Below the pieces are notes generated by a model that made no database searches, was not told the origin of the DNA, and saw nothing but the letters and a program-made list of their open reading frames with translations. From Mycolicibacterium tusciae JS617 (GTDB taxonomy: Bacteria > Actinomycetota > Actinomycetes > Mycobacteriales > Mycobacteriaceae), in the NCBI RefSeq assembly GCF_000243415.2, contig NZ_KI912270.1, positions 3,906,001 to 3,970,000 on the forward strand: 64,000 nucleotides of DNA, given 5' to 3'. Shown here piece by piece: positions 46,182 to 55,250 of this stretch. Every line of letters begins with the position of its first letter. Positions within the stretch are counted from its first letter, which is position 1. A program made the translations under genes and the position numbers.

Positions 46182-47924
46182 ATGCACTTCGTTGGGCTCG
46201 ATCTTGCGTGGGGTGAAGTCAAGCCCACGGGCGTCGCGGTGATCAGCGCCGACGGTTTCCTCGTGCACATTTCCGCGCAGACCGACGACGCGAGCATCCT
46301 GGCCGCGACCGAGGCATTCGTCGCCGACGATTGCGTGGTCGGCATCGACGCGCCACTGATCGTGACGAACCCGACCGGCAATCGACCGTGCGAGGCCGCC
46401 CTGAATCGCGACTTCCGCGGCTTCGAGGCCGGCACCCACCCGTCCAACACCGGCAAGCCGGAGTTCGCGAACGGAACGCGCGGCGCCCGGCTGGCCGCCG
46501 CGATGGACCTGGACCTCGACCCGCACTCGCCCAGGCCCCGGCGTGCGTTGGAGGTCTACCCACACGCCGCATCGGTGGCGCTCTTCCGGCTCGGTCGCAC
46601 GCTGAAGTACAAGCACAAGCAGGGACGCAAACGCGACACCTTGCAATCGGAACTGCTGCGGCTGATGAACCTCATCGAGGGCCTGGCGGAGGCGGAGGTC
46701 CCACTGCACGTCGTCCAGCACGAGGACTGGCGGCGGCTCCGTCATTCGGTCGAAACCGCAACGCGCAAGAGCGAATTGCGCCGGGCCGAGGATCCGGTCG
46801 ACGCCGTGTTATGCGCCTACGTCGCGCTCTACGCCGTCCGCCGTCCCGACGACGTCACCTCCTACGGTGACGCTGACACCGGGTACATCCTCACTCCGAC
46901 ACTGCCGGTGGGGCTGACTCCGCAACCGCCCGAACCGATTCCGGTGAGCGCACCCTCGGCCGTCGCCGACTACGAGGCCCGCCGACCCGCCCTGGAAGCC
47001 GTCACCGAGAATTACCTCCAATTGGTGAGGGCGTTTCTGGACGACGCCGGCATCAACTACCTCAGCATCACGGCGCGCACCAAGAGCGTCGAATCGTTCG
47101 CCGCCAAGACCGAGCGGACCGCAAACGGTCGGCGACTCTTCAGCGACCCGTTGGTCGAAATCACCGACCAGGTCGGGCTGCGGATCATCACGTATCTGCG
47201 CGAGGATGTCGACGCGGTGGTGACGCTGCTCGCCGACGAAATGCGGCTGCTCGACGACCGCGACATGGGGCTGGAGACTGCGCGGGAGGGTCGCTGGGGC
47301 TACGCCAGCAGGCACCTGCTCGTCGGCGTGGGCGGCGAACAGCAGCCCGCGTCGATCCAGGTGCGCACGGTGCTGCAGCACGCATGGGCGGAGTTCGAGC
47401 ACGAGATCCGTTACAAGGGTTCGATTCCCGCCGAACACGCGCCGGACCTGGATCGACGGTTCACGCTGGCGGCCGGGCTGCTCGAGCTGGCCGATCGCGA
47501 GTTCACCGCCATCCGGGAGCGGCTTCGGGTCACTATGTCGGAAGAGGAGACGGCCGACGACGAGACCGACCCCCGGATCGCGACGCCGGTGCTGGCGACG
47601 TATCTGGGCAATCGGTACGCCGACGCGGGCTGGTCGCGTACCGACCACTACGCCTGGATCTCGGGGCTACTGCTCGAACTCGGAATCACGTCGCTCGACG
47701 AGTTGAGCACCGTGCTGAATTCGGTCGACGCCGCAGCGATCAACAAGAGGATGGGCTATCGCTACCCGCCCGGTGCGGTCCGCCGCCTCGACGACGCGCT
47801 GCTGGATGTCTTTGGCGAGCGTTACCTGCAGCTCCACGGCAACGCCCATCGCGTCGGGCTGTTGCAGGAGCGGCTCAAACGGCTCCGAACGGTTCCGAAC
47901 GGCTCCGCAACTGCCCCTGCCTAA
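46182..47924 (+). CDS. relZ: RelZ: DUF429/RNase HII-like domain fused to a (p)ppGpp synthetase
   Basis: 580 aa. Residues about 1-235 are a DUF429 domain (VGLDLAWGEVKPTG, CVVGIDAPLIV, EVYPHAASVALF), treated as RNase HII-like in M. smegmatis MS_RHII-RSD. About 285-420 is a RelA/SpoT synthetase domain: RTKSVESFAAK near 300, ITDQVGLRIITY near 328 (DxxGxR), GYASRHLLV near 372 and IQVRTVLQHAWAEFEHE near 391-407. The C-terminal 120 residues are helical and uncharacterised. No hydrolase HD domain. The M. smegmatis enzyme makes alarmone and cleaves RNA-DNA hybrids; the match is from motif and context. Confidence 0.9.
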   Translation: MHFVGLDLAWGEVKPTGVAVISADGFLVHISAQTDDASILAATEAFVADDCVVGIDAPLIVTNPTGNRPCEAALNRDFRGFEAGTHPSNTGKPEFANGTRGARLAAAMDLDLDPHSPRPRRALEVYPHAASVALFRLGRTLKYKHKQGRKRDTLQSELLRLMNLIEGLAEAEVPLHVVQHEDWRRLRHSVETATRKSELRRAEDPVDAVLCAYVALYAVRRPDDVTSYGDADTGYILTPTLPVGLTPQPPEPIPVSAPSAVADYEARRPALEAVTENYLQLVRAFLDDAGINYLSITARTKSVESFAAKTERTANGRRLFSDPLVEITDQVGLRIITYLREDVDAVVTLLADEMRLLDDRDMGLETAREGRWGYASRHLLVGVGGEQQPASIQVRTVLQHAWAEFEHEIRYKGSIPAEHAPDLDRRFTLAAGLLELADREFTAIRERLRVTMSEEETADDETDPRIATPVLATYLGNRYADAGWSRTDHYAWISGLLLELGITSLDELSTVLNSVDAAAINKRMGYRYPPGAVRRLDDALLDVFGERYLQLHGNAHRVGLLQERLKRLRTVPNGSATAPA

Positions 47925-49348
47925 TCCGGGGTCTCGGCCAACTGCGTCGGATCGGTGATGCCCTTCTGCTGGATGCCGAGTTGCTTGTTGATCAGCAGCG
48001 TGACGCCGAACAGCACGATTCCGATCACCAGCAGGATCCCGGCGAGCAGGTACTGAACGCTCGCCCGGCCGGACAACGGCGTCACGAGGTAGAGGGAGGC
48101 GATACAGCCGATCACCGGCAGGGCCGTCGGCGTCTTGAAGTGTCCGCCGGTTTCCTTCACGTCACGGCGCAGCACCAGCACCGCGATGTTGACCATCGCG
48201 AACACCGCAAGCAGCAGAAGCGATGTCGTACCACCCAGCACCGAAATCGCCGAGTCACTGGCGAACGCGGACACGTAGAAGATCAGCCCGAAAGCGATCG
48301 TCGTGGTGAACAGAATCGCCACCCAGGGGGTGCGCCGGATCCTGTGCACCGACCCCAACACCGGGGGCAGAACGTGTTGACGCGCCATACCGTAGATCAA
48401 TCGGCTGGCCATCAGCATGTTGATCAAGGCCGTATTAGACACCGCGAACATGGTGATGAACGGAAACAGCGTGCCGATCGGCAGGCCCGGCGCCGCGGCC
48501 TCGACCACATCGACCAGCGGTGTCTTGCTCGCCGTGAGTTCACCGATCGGCACCAGCGCCACTGCGATGATCGACACCAGCACGTAGACGATGCCTGCGA
48601 TCGTCAGGCCGCTCAGCAGAACCTTCGGGAAGATCCGCACCGGATCCTTGGTCTCCTCGGCCATGTTCACCGAGTCCTCGAAGCCGACCATCGCAAAGAA
48701 CGCCAGCGAGGTCGCCGCCGTGACAGCCACGAAAGTGCTTCGCTCACCTTCATTTTCGAACAGAATGATGCGGGAGAAGTCGAGGTTGTCACCGCCCTGC
48801 GTGAACGCCCACAACCCCACCACGATGACCAATATCAGGCCGGTGATCTCGATGATCGTCAAGACGACATTGAGCTTGACACTTTCGCTGACACCACGGA
48901 GGTTGACTGCCGCCAGCCCGGCCATGAACAGCAAGGCAATGGTTGCGATTCCGACCTTGCCCCAATCCAATCCGAATCCCTTGATCAGATTGGACGCGAA
49001 GGCCTGTGAAGCAGTCGACGCGGAGGTGATGCCGGAGCACATCACGACGAACGCGACGATGAACGTGAAGAAGTGGATCCCGAATGCCTTGTGCGCGTAC
49101 AGGGCTGCACCTGCCGCCTGCGGGTACTTGGTCACCAGTTCCAGATACGAGAACGCGGTGATGGTCGCTATCAGGAACGCGAGCAGGAACGGCAGCCACG
49201 CCGCGCCGCCGACCTCGCCGGCCACCTGACCGGTGAGCGCGTAGACGCCCGTGCCGAGAATGTCGCCGACGACGAACAACAACAGCAGCCCGGGGCCCAT
49301 CACCCGTTTGAGTTCCGGCTGCTGTTCCTCGGTTTCCGGCTTAGTCAC
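47921..49348 (-). CDS. APC-family amino-acid permease
   Basis: 475 aa, 12 or more membrane helices. Helix 1 GDILGTGVYALTGQVAG carries the APC GxGxxxxxG substrate motif, and MVGFEDSVNMAEETKDP is the conserved loop after helix 6. YhdG/CAT-like members of this group move cationic or neutral amino acids. GTG 49348 overlaps the SDR stop upstream by 8 bp. The stop overlaps the convergent relZ stop by 4 bp. Confidence 0.85.
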   Translation of the reverse strand: MTKPETEEQQPELKRVMGPGLLLLFVVGDILGTGVYALTGQVAGEVGGAAWLPFLLAFLIATITAFSYLELVTKYPQAAGAALYAHKAFGIHFFTFIVAFVVMCSGITSASTASQAFASNLIKGFGLDWGKVGIATIALLFMAGLAAVNLRGVSESVKLNVVLTIIEITGLILVIVVGLWAFTQGGDNLDFSRIILFENEGERSTFVAVTAATSLAFFAMVGFEDSVNMAEETKDPVRIFPKVLLSGLTIAGIVYVLVSIIAVALVPIGELTASKTPLVDVVEAAAPGLPIGTLFPFITMFAVSNTALINMLMASRLIYGMARQHVLPPVLGSVHRIRRTPWVAILFTTTIAFGLIFYVSAFASDSAISVLGGTTSLLLLAVFAMVNIAVLVLRRDVKETGGHFKTPTALPVIGCIASLYLVTPLSGRASVQYLLAGILLVIGIVLFGVTLLINKQLGIQQKGITDPTQLAETPD

Positions 49349-50333
49349 GATGCGCCTCCTGCCAGTCCATGGTGAACTGCATTGTTCCGGTCATCGCACA
49401 CACTGCGCCGAGGAATCGCGCAACCAGTTCGGGATCCTCTGCGCGCTGCCACCCCAACGTCGTTGGCCGCTGGGCCCTGTCGTGCCAGAAATGGCTCGAG
49501 GAAGACTCAGGCCGCATGGCAACCAGCCACACCGCAGTATCGGCGCCGTCTGCAGTATCGCGCAGCAATGGCCTTGTCACCACTCGAAACAGCGGCAATG
49601 CATCAGCAACGCCCTGCGTCTCGACCCAACCCGGGTGCATGCTCTCGACGCGGACGTCGTCACCGGACAACCTGTGCGCCCATGCCTCGGTGAGCACTAC
49701 CTGCATTCGCTTTGTCCGTGCGTAGACGCGAACGCCGTTGTAATCACCGGATTTCGACTCCATGTCGTCGACGGACAACGGTGCCGTGTACATGCCGCCG
49801 GAGGCCATGAAGACGACCGATGCGCCGTGTGCGTCCCGAAGTAACGGCGCCAGGAGGTCGGTCATCAGGTGCGGACCCAGGACATGGCAGGCCAGTTGGG
49901 TCTCGTGATTCTGTGGGGTTTCGGTGCGCTCCTTCGGCATTGCGCCGGCGTTGTGCACCAGTCCGTGGAGTTCTTCGATGCGCCCGGAAAGGTCTTCGCA
50001 CCACCCACGCACAGCGTCGAGGTCGGACACGTCGCAGACTTCTTCGACCACCATCGCACCGGGAACCGCCCGCCGGATCGCACCCGCGGAGTGTCTGACC
50101 TTGTCCGCGTTCCGGCCCAGCAGATGAACGGTCGCATCGAGTTCGGCAAACGAACGGGCGATGGCCTCCCCGATGCCTGCTGTGGCGCCCGTGACCACAA
50201 CGCGCTTCCCTGCCATCGCTTTTGGCCGCGGATCGGCCAGCCACCAGGTCCGCCGCAACCGTGAGCCGATTTTGGTGTATCCGAGTACGACAGATCGGTC
50301 CAATGCGTGATCGAGAACCCGGGTGAACCTCAT
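49341..50333 (-). CDS. SDR-family dehydrogenase
   Basis: 330 aa. A 40-residue N-terminal extension precedes the cofactor motif TGATAGIGEAIA; AGRNADK-type turn is HLLGRNADKVR (NADP-like Arg), NAG motif is LVHNAGAMPKE, and the catalytic Tyr-Lys are in RVYARTKRMQ. The fold resembles retinol-dehydrogenase/DHRS12-like SDRs. Substrate unknown; co-transcribed with the APC permease below. A start at the internal ATG near 50216 (MAGKRVVV) would remove the extension. Confidence 0.83.
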   Translation of the reverse strand: MRFTRVLDHALDRSVVLGYTKIGSRLRRTWWLADPRPKAMAGKRVVVTGATAGIGEAIARSFAELDATVHLLGRNADKVRHSAGAIRRAVPGAMVVEEVCDVSDLDAVRGWCEDLSGRIEELHGLVHNAGAMPKERTETPQNHETQLACHVLGPHLMTDLLAPLLRDAHGASVVFMASGGMYTAPLSVDDMESKSGDYNGVRVYARTKRMQVVLTEAWAHRLSGDDVRVESMHPGWVETQGVADALPLFRVVTRPLLRDTADGADTAVWLVAMRPESSSSHFWHDRAQRPTTLGWQRAEDPELVARFLGAVCAMTGTMQFTMDWQEAHRD

Positions 50334-50374
50334 CCAGACCTAGTTATCCAGGATGCGAAGCACGCAAACGTCGC

Positions 50375-51004
50375 TCAGACCTGGGCGACGTGTTCGTCGA
50401 TCGGCGCCAGCACGTCGATGACGTCGATCAATGTCGCCCGCGCCGTCGCGCGGGGGCCGTCACCGGCACCCACCAGCGCCGCAACCACTGCGCCGTCGAC
50501 CGCGCATACCAACGCCGTGAGCAATTCGACCCGCACGGCGCGCCCGGACCGCTCGACGGCTTCGACGACCGCATCGGTGCGCTGCTGCAGAATGCGCCGC
50601 TCGATATCGCGGAGTCCGGGTTGGCGCGCGCACGCGATGTAGCGCTCGTAGCGGGAGATCAACTGCTCGGTGACCCGCAGCCCGTTCGCTTCGCCGACCA
50701 GAAGGTCGACCAGGATGTCGGCCGTCGACTCCGCACCGCGCCGGCGTCGCGACAGGGTGGACACCCGCACTTGCAGCTGCTCGGCCTCGCGCGTGCCCGC
50801 ATACTCGACAGCCTTCGCGATCAGGTCCTCGAGCGATGAAAAGTAGTACGTCGTGGACGCCAAGGGCAGCCCGGCGCGACGCGCCACCGCACGGTGCCGC
50901 ACTGCGTCGAACCCGCCTTCACACAGCAGGTCGGCAGCAGCGCTGACCAGCGCGTAGCGCCTTCGCTCCCCCTTTGGAGTGACTGCTGCTGTCACGTAAA
51001 GCAT
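50375..51004 (-). CDS. TetR-family regulator
   Basis: 209 aa. HTH in residues about 15-60 (AVARRAGLPLASTTYYFSSLEDLIAKAVEYA). C-terminal ligand domain about 80-200. Located 41 bp upstream of the SDR-permease pair on the same strand, so it probably regulates that operon. The ATG at 51004 is the only start before the HTH with reasonable length; an in-frame GTG three codons on is also possible. Confidence 0.83.
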   Translation of the reverse strand: MLYVTAAVTPKGERRRYALVSAAADLLCEGGFDAVRHRAVARRAGLPLASTTYYFSSLEDLIAKAVEYAGTREAEQLQVRVSTLSRRRRGAESTADILVDLLVGEANGLRVTEQLISRYERYIACARQPGLRDIERRILQQRTDAVVEAVERSGRAVRVELLTALVCAVDGAVVAALVGAGDGPRATARATLIDVIDVLAPIDEHVAQV

Positions 51005-51152
51005 GCTGCCAGTCGCGACGTCACGACATCGGGCTTTCGGCTAATCATCAGCCTTTACTCAGAGAAGTCCGCACTTCTGCTCACCGCGGCCCAACGCTTC
51101 GCGTCATCGGCGGGATCCAGGCGCCGCAGACGCCGATGGCATGATGGCCGCC

Positions 51153-51959
51153 ATGCCAGAACTGAGTCGACGCGCCCTTCTGCGCCTCGGTGTCGGCGTG
51201 GCGGCCGGAGCGGCGGCGCTGCGCGTGTCGCCACCGGCGTCCGCGGACGCTCCCACCTACGTCGACGGCTCATTCGTTTCGGCGGCCCGCGGTGGAGTCT
51301 CGACCAACTGGGCGATCGCCCGCCCGCCCGGCCAGAGGGCTCCGCTGAGGCCCATCATCGCGCTGCACGGCAAGGGTCAGGATGCCGCGGGCGTCATGGC
51401 CGGCGGTGTCGAAAATGGGCTGGCCGAGGCGGTCGCCGCGGGCATCCCACCGATCGCGGTCGTCGCCGTGGACGGTGGTGGTGGTTACTGGCACAAGCGG
51501 GCATCCGGTGAGGACTCCGGTGCGATGGTGCTGAACGAGCTCATCCCGATGCTCGGCGATGAGGGCCTCGACACGTCACGGGTCGCGTTTCTCGGTTGGT
51601 CGATGGGCGGCTACGGAGCGCTGCTGCTCGGCGCGCGTCTCGGTGCCGCGCGTACCGCGGCGATCACCGCGGTCAGCCCGGCGCTGTGGACGTCCTCGGG
51701 AGCCGCGGCGCCTGGCGCGTTCGACGGCGCCGAGGACTACGAGGCCAACAGCGTCTGGGGCCTGCCCGCGCTGAATTCGATTCCGATCCGCATCGACTGC
51801 GGCGACAGCGATCCGTTCTACTCGGCGACACAGCAGTTCATCGCCCAGTTGGCCAAGCCACCGGCGGGCGGGTTCTCCCCCGGCGGCCACGACGGCGCCT
51901 ACTGGAGTTCGCAACTCCCCGGCGAAGTGGCGTGGATGGCGCCGTTGCTGGTCGCCTAA
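51153..51959 (+). CDS. Tat-exported esterase (alpha/beta-hydrolase)
   Basis: 268 aa from ATG 51153. Twin-arginine signal SRRALLRLGVGVAAGAAALRV followed by AxA-type cleavage near ASADAP. Nucleophile elbow GWSMGGYGALLLG, Asp in IDCGDSDPFY and His in SPGGHDGAYW form the triad. The fold matches mycolyltransferase/esterase-D-like secreted enzymes (Rv0774c by position). It acts outside the membrane on an ester or lipid. In-frame ATGs at 51141 and 51144 are less likely because they lengthen the n-region. Confidence 0.88.
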   Translation: MPELSRRALLRLGVGVAAGAAALRVSPPASADAPTYVDGSFVSAARGGVSTNWAIARPPGQRAPLRPIIALHGKGQDAAGVMAGGVENGLAEAVAAGIPPIAVVAVDGGGGYWHKRASGEDSGAMVLNELIPMLGDEGLDTSRVAFLGWSMGGYGALLLGARLGAARTAAITAVSPALWTSSGAAAPGAFDGAEDYEANSVWGLPALNSIPIRIDCGDSDPFYSATQQFIAQLAKPPAGGFSPGGHDGAYWSSQLPGEVAWMAPLLVA

Positions 51960-51974
51960 AGCACAGGCGGATGT

Positions 51975-53243
51975 CTAGACCGAGACCCGACCTTCGGCCG
52001 CGGCCAGCCCGATATCGTTGCGAAAGTGGCTGCCCGGCAGGCGAATCGACTTGATCAAGTTGTAGGCGGCCTCGCGTGCCGCGTTCAGGTCGGCGCCCGT
52101 TCCCACGACTGACAGCACCCGCCCCCCGGACGAGACAATCGCGCCGTCGTCGCGACGCGCGGTCCCCGCGTGCAGCACACCGTCGGCTTCCGAACCGGTG
52201 ATGACGTCGCCCACTCGCGGTCGCCCCGGGTAGTTCTCGGCGGCGACCACGACCGTCACCGATGCGCCAGCTCGCCAAACCAGCTTTGGCTGCTCGGCCA
52301 GATGCCCGGTTGCGGCGGCATACAGCAGCCCGCCCAGCGGGGTGTCCAATAGCGCCAGCACCGCCTGGGTCTCCGGATCGCCGAAGCGGCAATTGAATTC
52401 GACCACCGCGGGCCCCCGCGATGTGATCGCGAGCCCGGTGTAGAGCAGGCCGGAGAATACGCTGCCGCGCTTGACCAGTTCGGCCGCAACGGGTTTCACG
52501 ACGTCGTCGACAATGGACGCGAGCACGTCGTCGGGCAGCCACGGCAGCGGGGCGTAGGCACCCATGCCGCCGGTGTTGGGTCCGGAGTCCCCGTTGCCGA
52601 CGCGCTTGAAATCCTGGGCGGCCAGCAGAGGTACCACGGTCTCGCCGTCGACGACACAGAACAAAGACACCTCGGGACCGTCCAGGAACGACTCCAGCAG
52701 CACCGGGTGCCCGGAGTCGAGCAGGCTCGCGGCGTGCGCGCGCGCGGCGTCGCGGTCGGCGGTCACCACCACGCCCTTACCCGCGGCCAGACCGTCATCC
52801 TTGACCACCCACGACGGCTGACCGCCCGGAGGACCGAAGCGGTCGAGCGCCGCGTCGAGGTTGGCGGGGTTGTCGACGATCTCACTGGTCGCGGTGCGCA
52901 CGCCCGCGGCGGTCATCACATCTTTGGCGAACGACTTCGAGCCTTCGATGCGCGCGGCTTCCTTTGTGGGCCCGAAGCAGGCGATTCCCGCGCTGCGCAC
53001 CGCATCGGCCACTCCGAGCACGAGCGGGACCTCGGGCCCGACCACGACCAGGTCGGAGCCGATGCGTTGGGCGAGCTTCACGACGGCGTCGCCCGAGGTG
53101 ATGTCGACGTCGTACTGGTCGGCGATGATCGCGGTCCCGGCATTGCCCGGCGCGACAGCCAGCTCTTCTACCTCGGGGTCTCGGCGCAGTGCAAGCAACA
53201 ACGCATGTTCACGAGCACCGGAGCCGATTACCAGGACGCGCAC
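51975..53243 (-). CDS. purD: Phosphoribosylamine-glycine ligase (GAR synthetase)
   Basis: 422 aa from GTG 53243 ([15 protein letters not shown]). ATP-grasp enzyme: GSGAREHA N-domain, [28 protein letters not shown] lid, and [11 protein letters not shown] metal site are intact. It makes GAR from phosphoribosylamine and glycine. TAAGGT at 53257-53252 on - is 8 nt from the GTG, consistent with a leaderless transcript. The longer ORF to 53342 would cross the divergent P450 promoter. Confidence 0.95.
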   Translation of the reverse strand: MRVLVIGSGAREHALLLALRRDPEVEELAVAPGNAGTAIIADQYDVDITSGDAVVKLAQRIGSDLVVVGPEVPLVLGVADAVRSAGIACFGPTKEAARIEGSKSFAKDVMTAAGVRTATSEIVDNPANLDAALDRFGPPGGQPSWVVKDDGLAAGKGVVVTADRDAARAHAASLLDSGHPVLLESFLDGPEVSLFCVVDGETVVPLLAAQDFKRVGNGDSGPNTGGMGAYAPLPWLPDDVLASIVDDVVKPVAAELVKRGSVFSGLLYTGLAITSRGPAVVEFNCRFGDPETQAVLALLDTPLGGLLYAAATGHLAEQPKLVWRAGASVTVVVAAENYPGRPRVGDVITGSEADGVLHAGTARRDDGAIVSSGGRVLSVVGTGADLNAAREAAYNLIKSIRLPGSHFRNDIGLAAAEGRVSV

Positions 53244-53292
53244 AACCGCACACCTTAATCCCTCTTCGACCTCAACCTGCCGCAGGTTTCGG

Positions 53293-53319
53293 CCATACAC
53301 TTGACTAGGCAGTGTATGG
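53293..53319. promoter_or_regulatory. Operator-like inverted repeat between purD and the CYP125-like gene
   Basis: CCATACACT (53293-53301) and AGTGTATGG (53311-53319) are perfect 9-bp complements with a 9-bp spacer. The right arm overlaps the P450 -10, TATGGT (53315-53320), which is 6 nt from the ATG at 53327. The size suits a TetR or similar dimer; the downstream TetR gene at 54582 is the first candidate. Confidence 0.6.
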
Positions 53320-53326
53320 TCGAAAT

Positions 53327-54565
53327 ATGACGCAGAGCACATGCCCCTTCGGAGCGGGTTTCGACTTCACCGACCCCGATGTCCTGGTTCGGGGCATTCC
53401 AGTCAGCGAGTTCGCCGAGCTTCGTAAGACCGCGCCGGTCTGGTGGAACGAGCAACCCGATTCCGTGTTCGAGGACGGCGGCTACTGGGTTATCAGCCGC
53501 CACGAGGACATCAAGGCCATCTCGAGAGACGGTGACTTGTGGTCGACCAACCGCAAGGGCGCGGTCATGCGCCTGCCCGACGGTGTCACGGCCGAACAGA
53601 TGGACGTCACCAAGGCACTGCTGATCAACCACGACGCACCCGAACACACGCGACTGCGCAAGATCGTGTCGCGGCTGTTCACTCCGAGAGCGGTCGCAAC
53701 GCTCGAGGAGAAGCTGGCTGTCGCGGCGCGTGAAATCGTCAGCGCCGCGAAGGAAAAGGGGTCAGGGGACTTCGTAGCCGACATCGCAATGGGGTTACCG
53801 CTGCTGGCCATCGCCGACCTGCTCGGCGTGCCCGAGTCCGATCGCGAGAAGCTCTTCCACTGGACCAACGCGATCATGAATTGGGATGACGAGAGCTTTG
53901 AGACCGATCACGTGGCTGCCAACGCGGAGCTGATGGGATACGCCTACACCATGGCCGAGGAGCGTCGCCGCTGCCCGGCCGACGACATCGTCACCCGGCT
54001 GGTACAGGCGGATATGAACGACGGAGCCGGTGAGTCCATCGGTGAGCTCGAGTTCGCATTCTTCGTCATCCTGCTCGCGGTGGCAGGCAACGAGACCACC
54101 CGCAACGCCATGACACACGGCATGAACGCCTTCTTCGAGAACCCCGACCAATGGGAACTGTTCAAGCGTGAACGTCCACAGACCGCCGTCGACGAGATCG
54201 TGCGCTGGGCAACGCCCGTCCACTGTTTCCAGCGGACCGCGCTCGCCGACACCGAGGTCGGTGGCGTCACCGTTCGCGAGGGGCAGCGCGTCGGCCTGTT
54301 CTACAGCTCAGCCAACTACGACGAAGCGGTGTTCGAGCAGCCGTTCAACTTCAACATTCTGCGCGATCCGAATCCGCATCTTTCGTTCGGCGGCAACGGC
54401 GCGCACTACTGCATCGGCGCGAACCTCGCTCGCATGGAAATCAAGCTGATCTTCAACGAGCTGGCCGATCAGATTCCAAACATCGCCAAACTTGCCGAGC
54501 CACAACGGCTTCGATCAGGGTGGATAAACGGGGTGAACGCCCTACCCGTGTCGTTCGGCGGCTGA
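53327..54565 (+). CDS. CYP125-like cytochrome P450
   Basis: 412 aa. N-terminal [13 protein letters not shown] and body motifs align with the CYP125/CYP142/CYP124 steroid and branched-lipid hydroxylases: [27 protein letters not shown]-helix [34 protein letters not shown], and heme loop [17 protein letters not shown]. The likely chemistry is terminal hydroxylation of a sterol side chain or fatty chain. ATG 53327 is chosen over 53312, which lies within the promoter. A TetR gene follows 16 bp later. M. tuberculosis has no P450 at this site, so this is an insertion. Confidence 0.88.
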   Translation: MTQSTCPFGAGFDFTDPDVLVRGIPVSEFAELRKTAPVWWNEQPDSVFEDGGYWVISRHEDIKAISRDGDLWSTNRKGAVMRLPDGVTAEQMDVTKALLINHDAPEHTRLRKIVSRLFTPRAVATLEEKLAVAAREIVSAAKEKGSGDFVADIAMGLPLLAIADLLGVPESDREKLFHWTNAIMNWDDESFETDHVAANAELMGYAYTMAEERRRCPADDIVTRLVQADMNDGAGESIGELEFAFFVILLAVAGNETTRNAMTHGMNAFFENPDQWELFKRERPQTAVDEIVRWATPVHCFQRTALADTEVGGVTVREGQRVGLFYSSANYDEAVFEQPFNFNILRDPNPHLSFGGNGAHYCIGANLARMEIKLIFNELADQIPNIAKLAEPQRLRSGWINGVNALPVSFGG

Positions 54566-54568
54566 GAC

Positions 54569-54583
54569 TACTATCCTCAGGAT
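54569..54583 (+). promoter_or_regulatory. Leaderless promoter and palindrome of the TetR gene
   Basis: TACTAT (54569-54574) is a -10 followed by 7 nt and ATG 54582. ATCCTCAGGAT (54573-54583) is an 11-bp palindrome across the expected transcription start, a possible autoregulatory half-site. Confidence 0.45.
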
Positions 54584-55250
54584 GCGCACCCACGGCTGGT
54601 CCGGATCCGCACCCGCCACCGACGAGGAAGCCATCAGCCGCATCCTCGACGCGGCGAGCAAGGTGATCGACGCACGCGGCGCCGAATTTTCGATCAGCGA
54701 CGTCGCCCGCGCCCTCGGCGTCACACGACAGACGGTGTACCGCTATTTTCCGAGCACCGATGCACTGCTGATCGCCGCCGCCGTGCACGCAGCGAGCGGC
54801 TTCATCGATCGGTTGGCCGCTCATATGCGTGGAATCACGGATCCGGCCGATGCGATTGCGGAGGCCGTCGCCACCGTCCTCGAGTGGTTGCCCGAGGACA
54901 AGCACCTCGGCCTGCTCATCATGCCCGGCCAGCCAAGCCCACACACAGAGTCGGTGACGTCGGATGTCGCGCTGGATTTCGGCCACTCGATGGTTCGCAG
55001 GTTCGACGTCGACTGGGCGGGCCTCGGATTCAGCGACGCAGATCTCGGGGAACTGGTCGAGCATCTCCTGCGGATCATCCAGTCATTCGTGATCGATCCC
55101 GGCCGACCACCGCGCCAAGGGGCCGAACTCCGCAGTTACCTGCGGAGGTGGGTCGGTGGGGCTATCCAGCCGTCGGCGGAGCCGACAATCAGACCACCGT
55201 CAGCGGCAGCGACTTCCGGTCCTCGAACTCCCACGACGCACCGCCACTGA
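54582..55250 (+). CDS. TetR-family regulator paired with the CYP125-like gene
   Basis: 222 aa. HTH about residues 20-65 (SISDVARALGVTRQTVYRYFPSTDALL). The C-terminal domain is helical to about 190; the tail is Pro/Thr/Ser-rich and disordered. It has its own leaderless promoter within the 16-bp gap behind the P450. It probably represses the P450 and itself. Its last 62 bp overlap the convergent unknown gene. Confidence 0.85.
   Translation: MRTHGWSGSAPATDEEAISRILDAASKVIDARGAEFSISDVARALGVTRQTVYRYFPSTDALLIAAAVHAASGFIDRLAAHMRGITDPADAIAEAVATVLEWLPEDKHLGLLIMPGQPSPHTESVTSDVALDFGHSMVRRFDVDWAGLGFSDADLGELVEHLLRIIQSFVIDPGRPPRQGAELRSYLRRWVGGAIQPSAEPTIRPPSAAATSGPRTPTTHRH

Noticed and set aside
47384..49009. 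541-codon + ORF over relZ and the permease
   Set aside because: Out of frame with relZ and rich in Arg/Gln/His; a shadow ORF.
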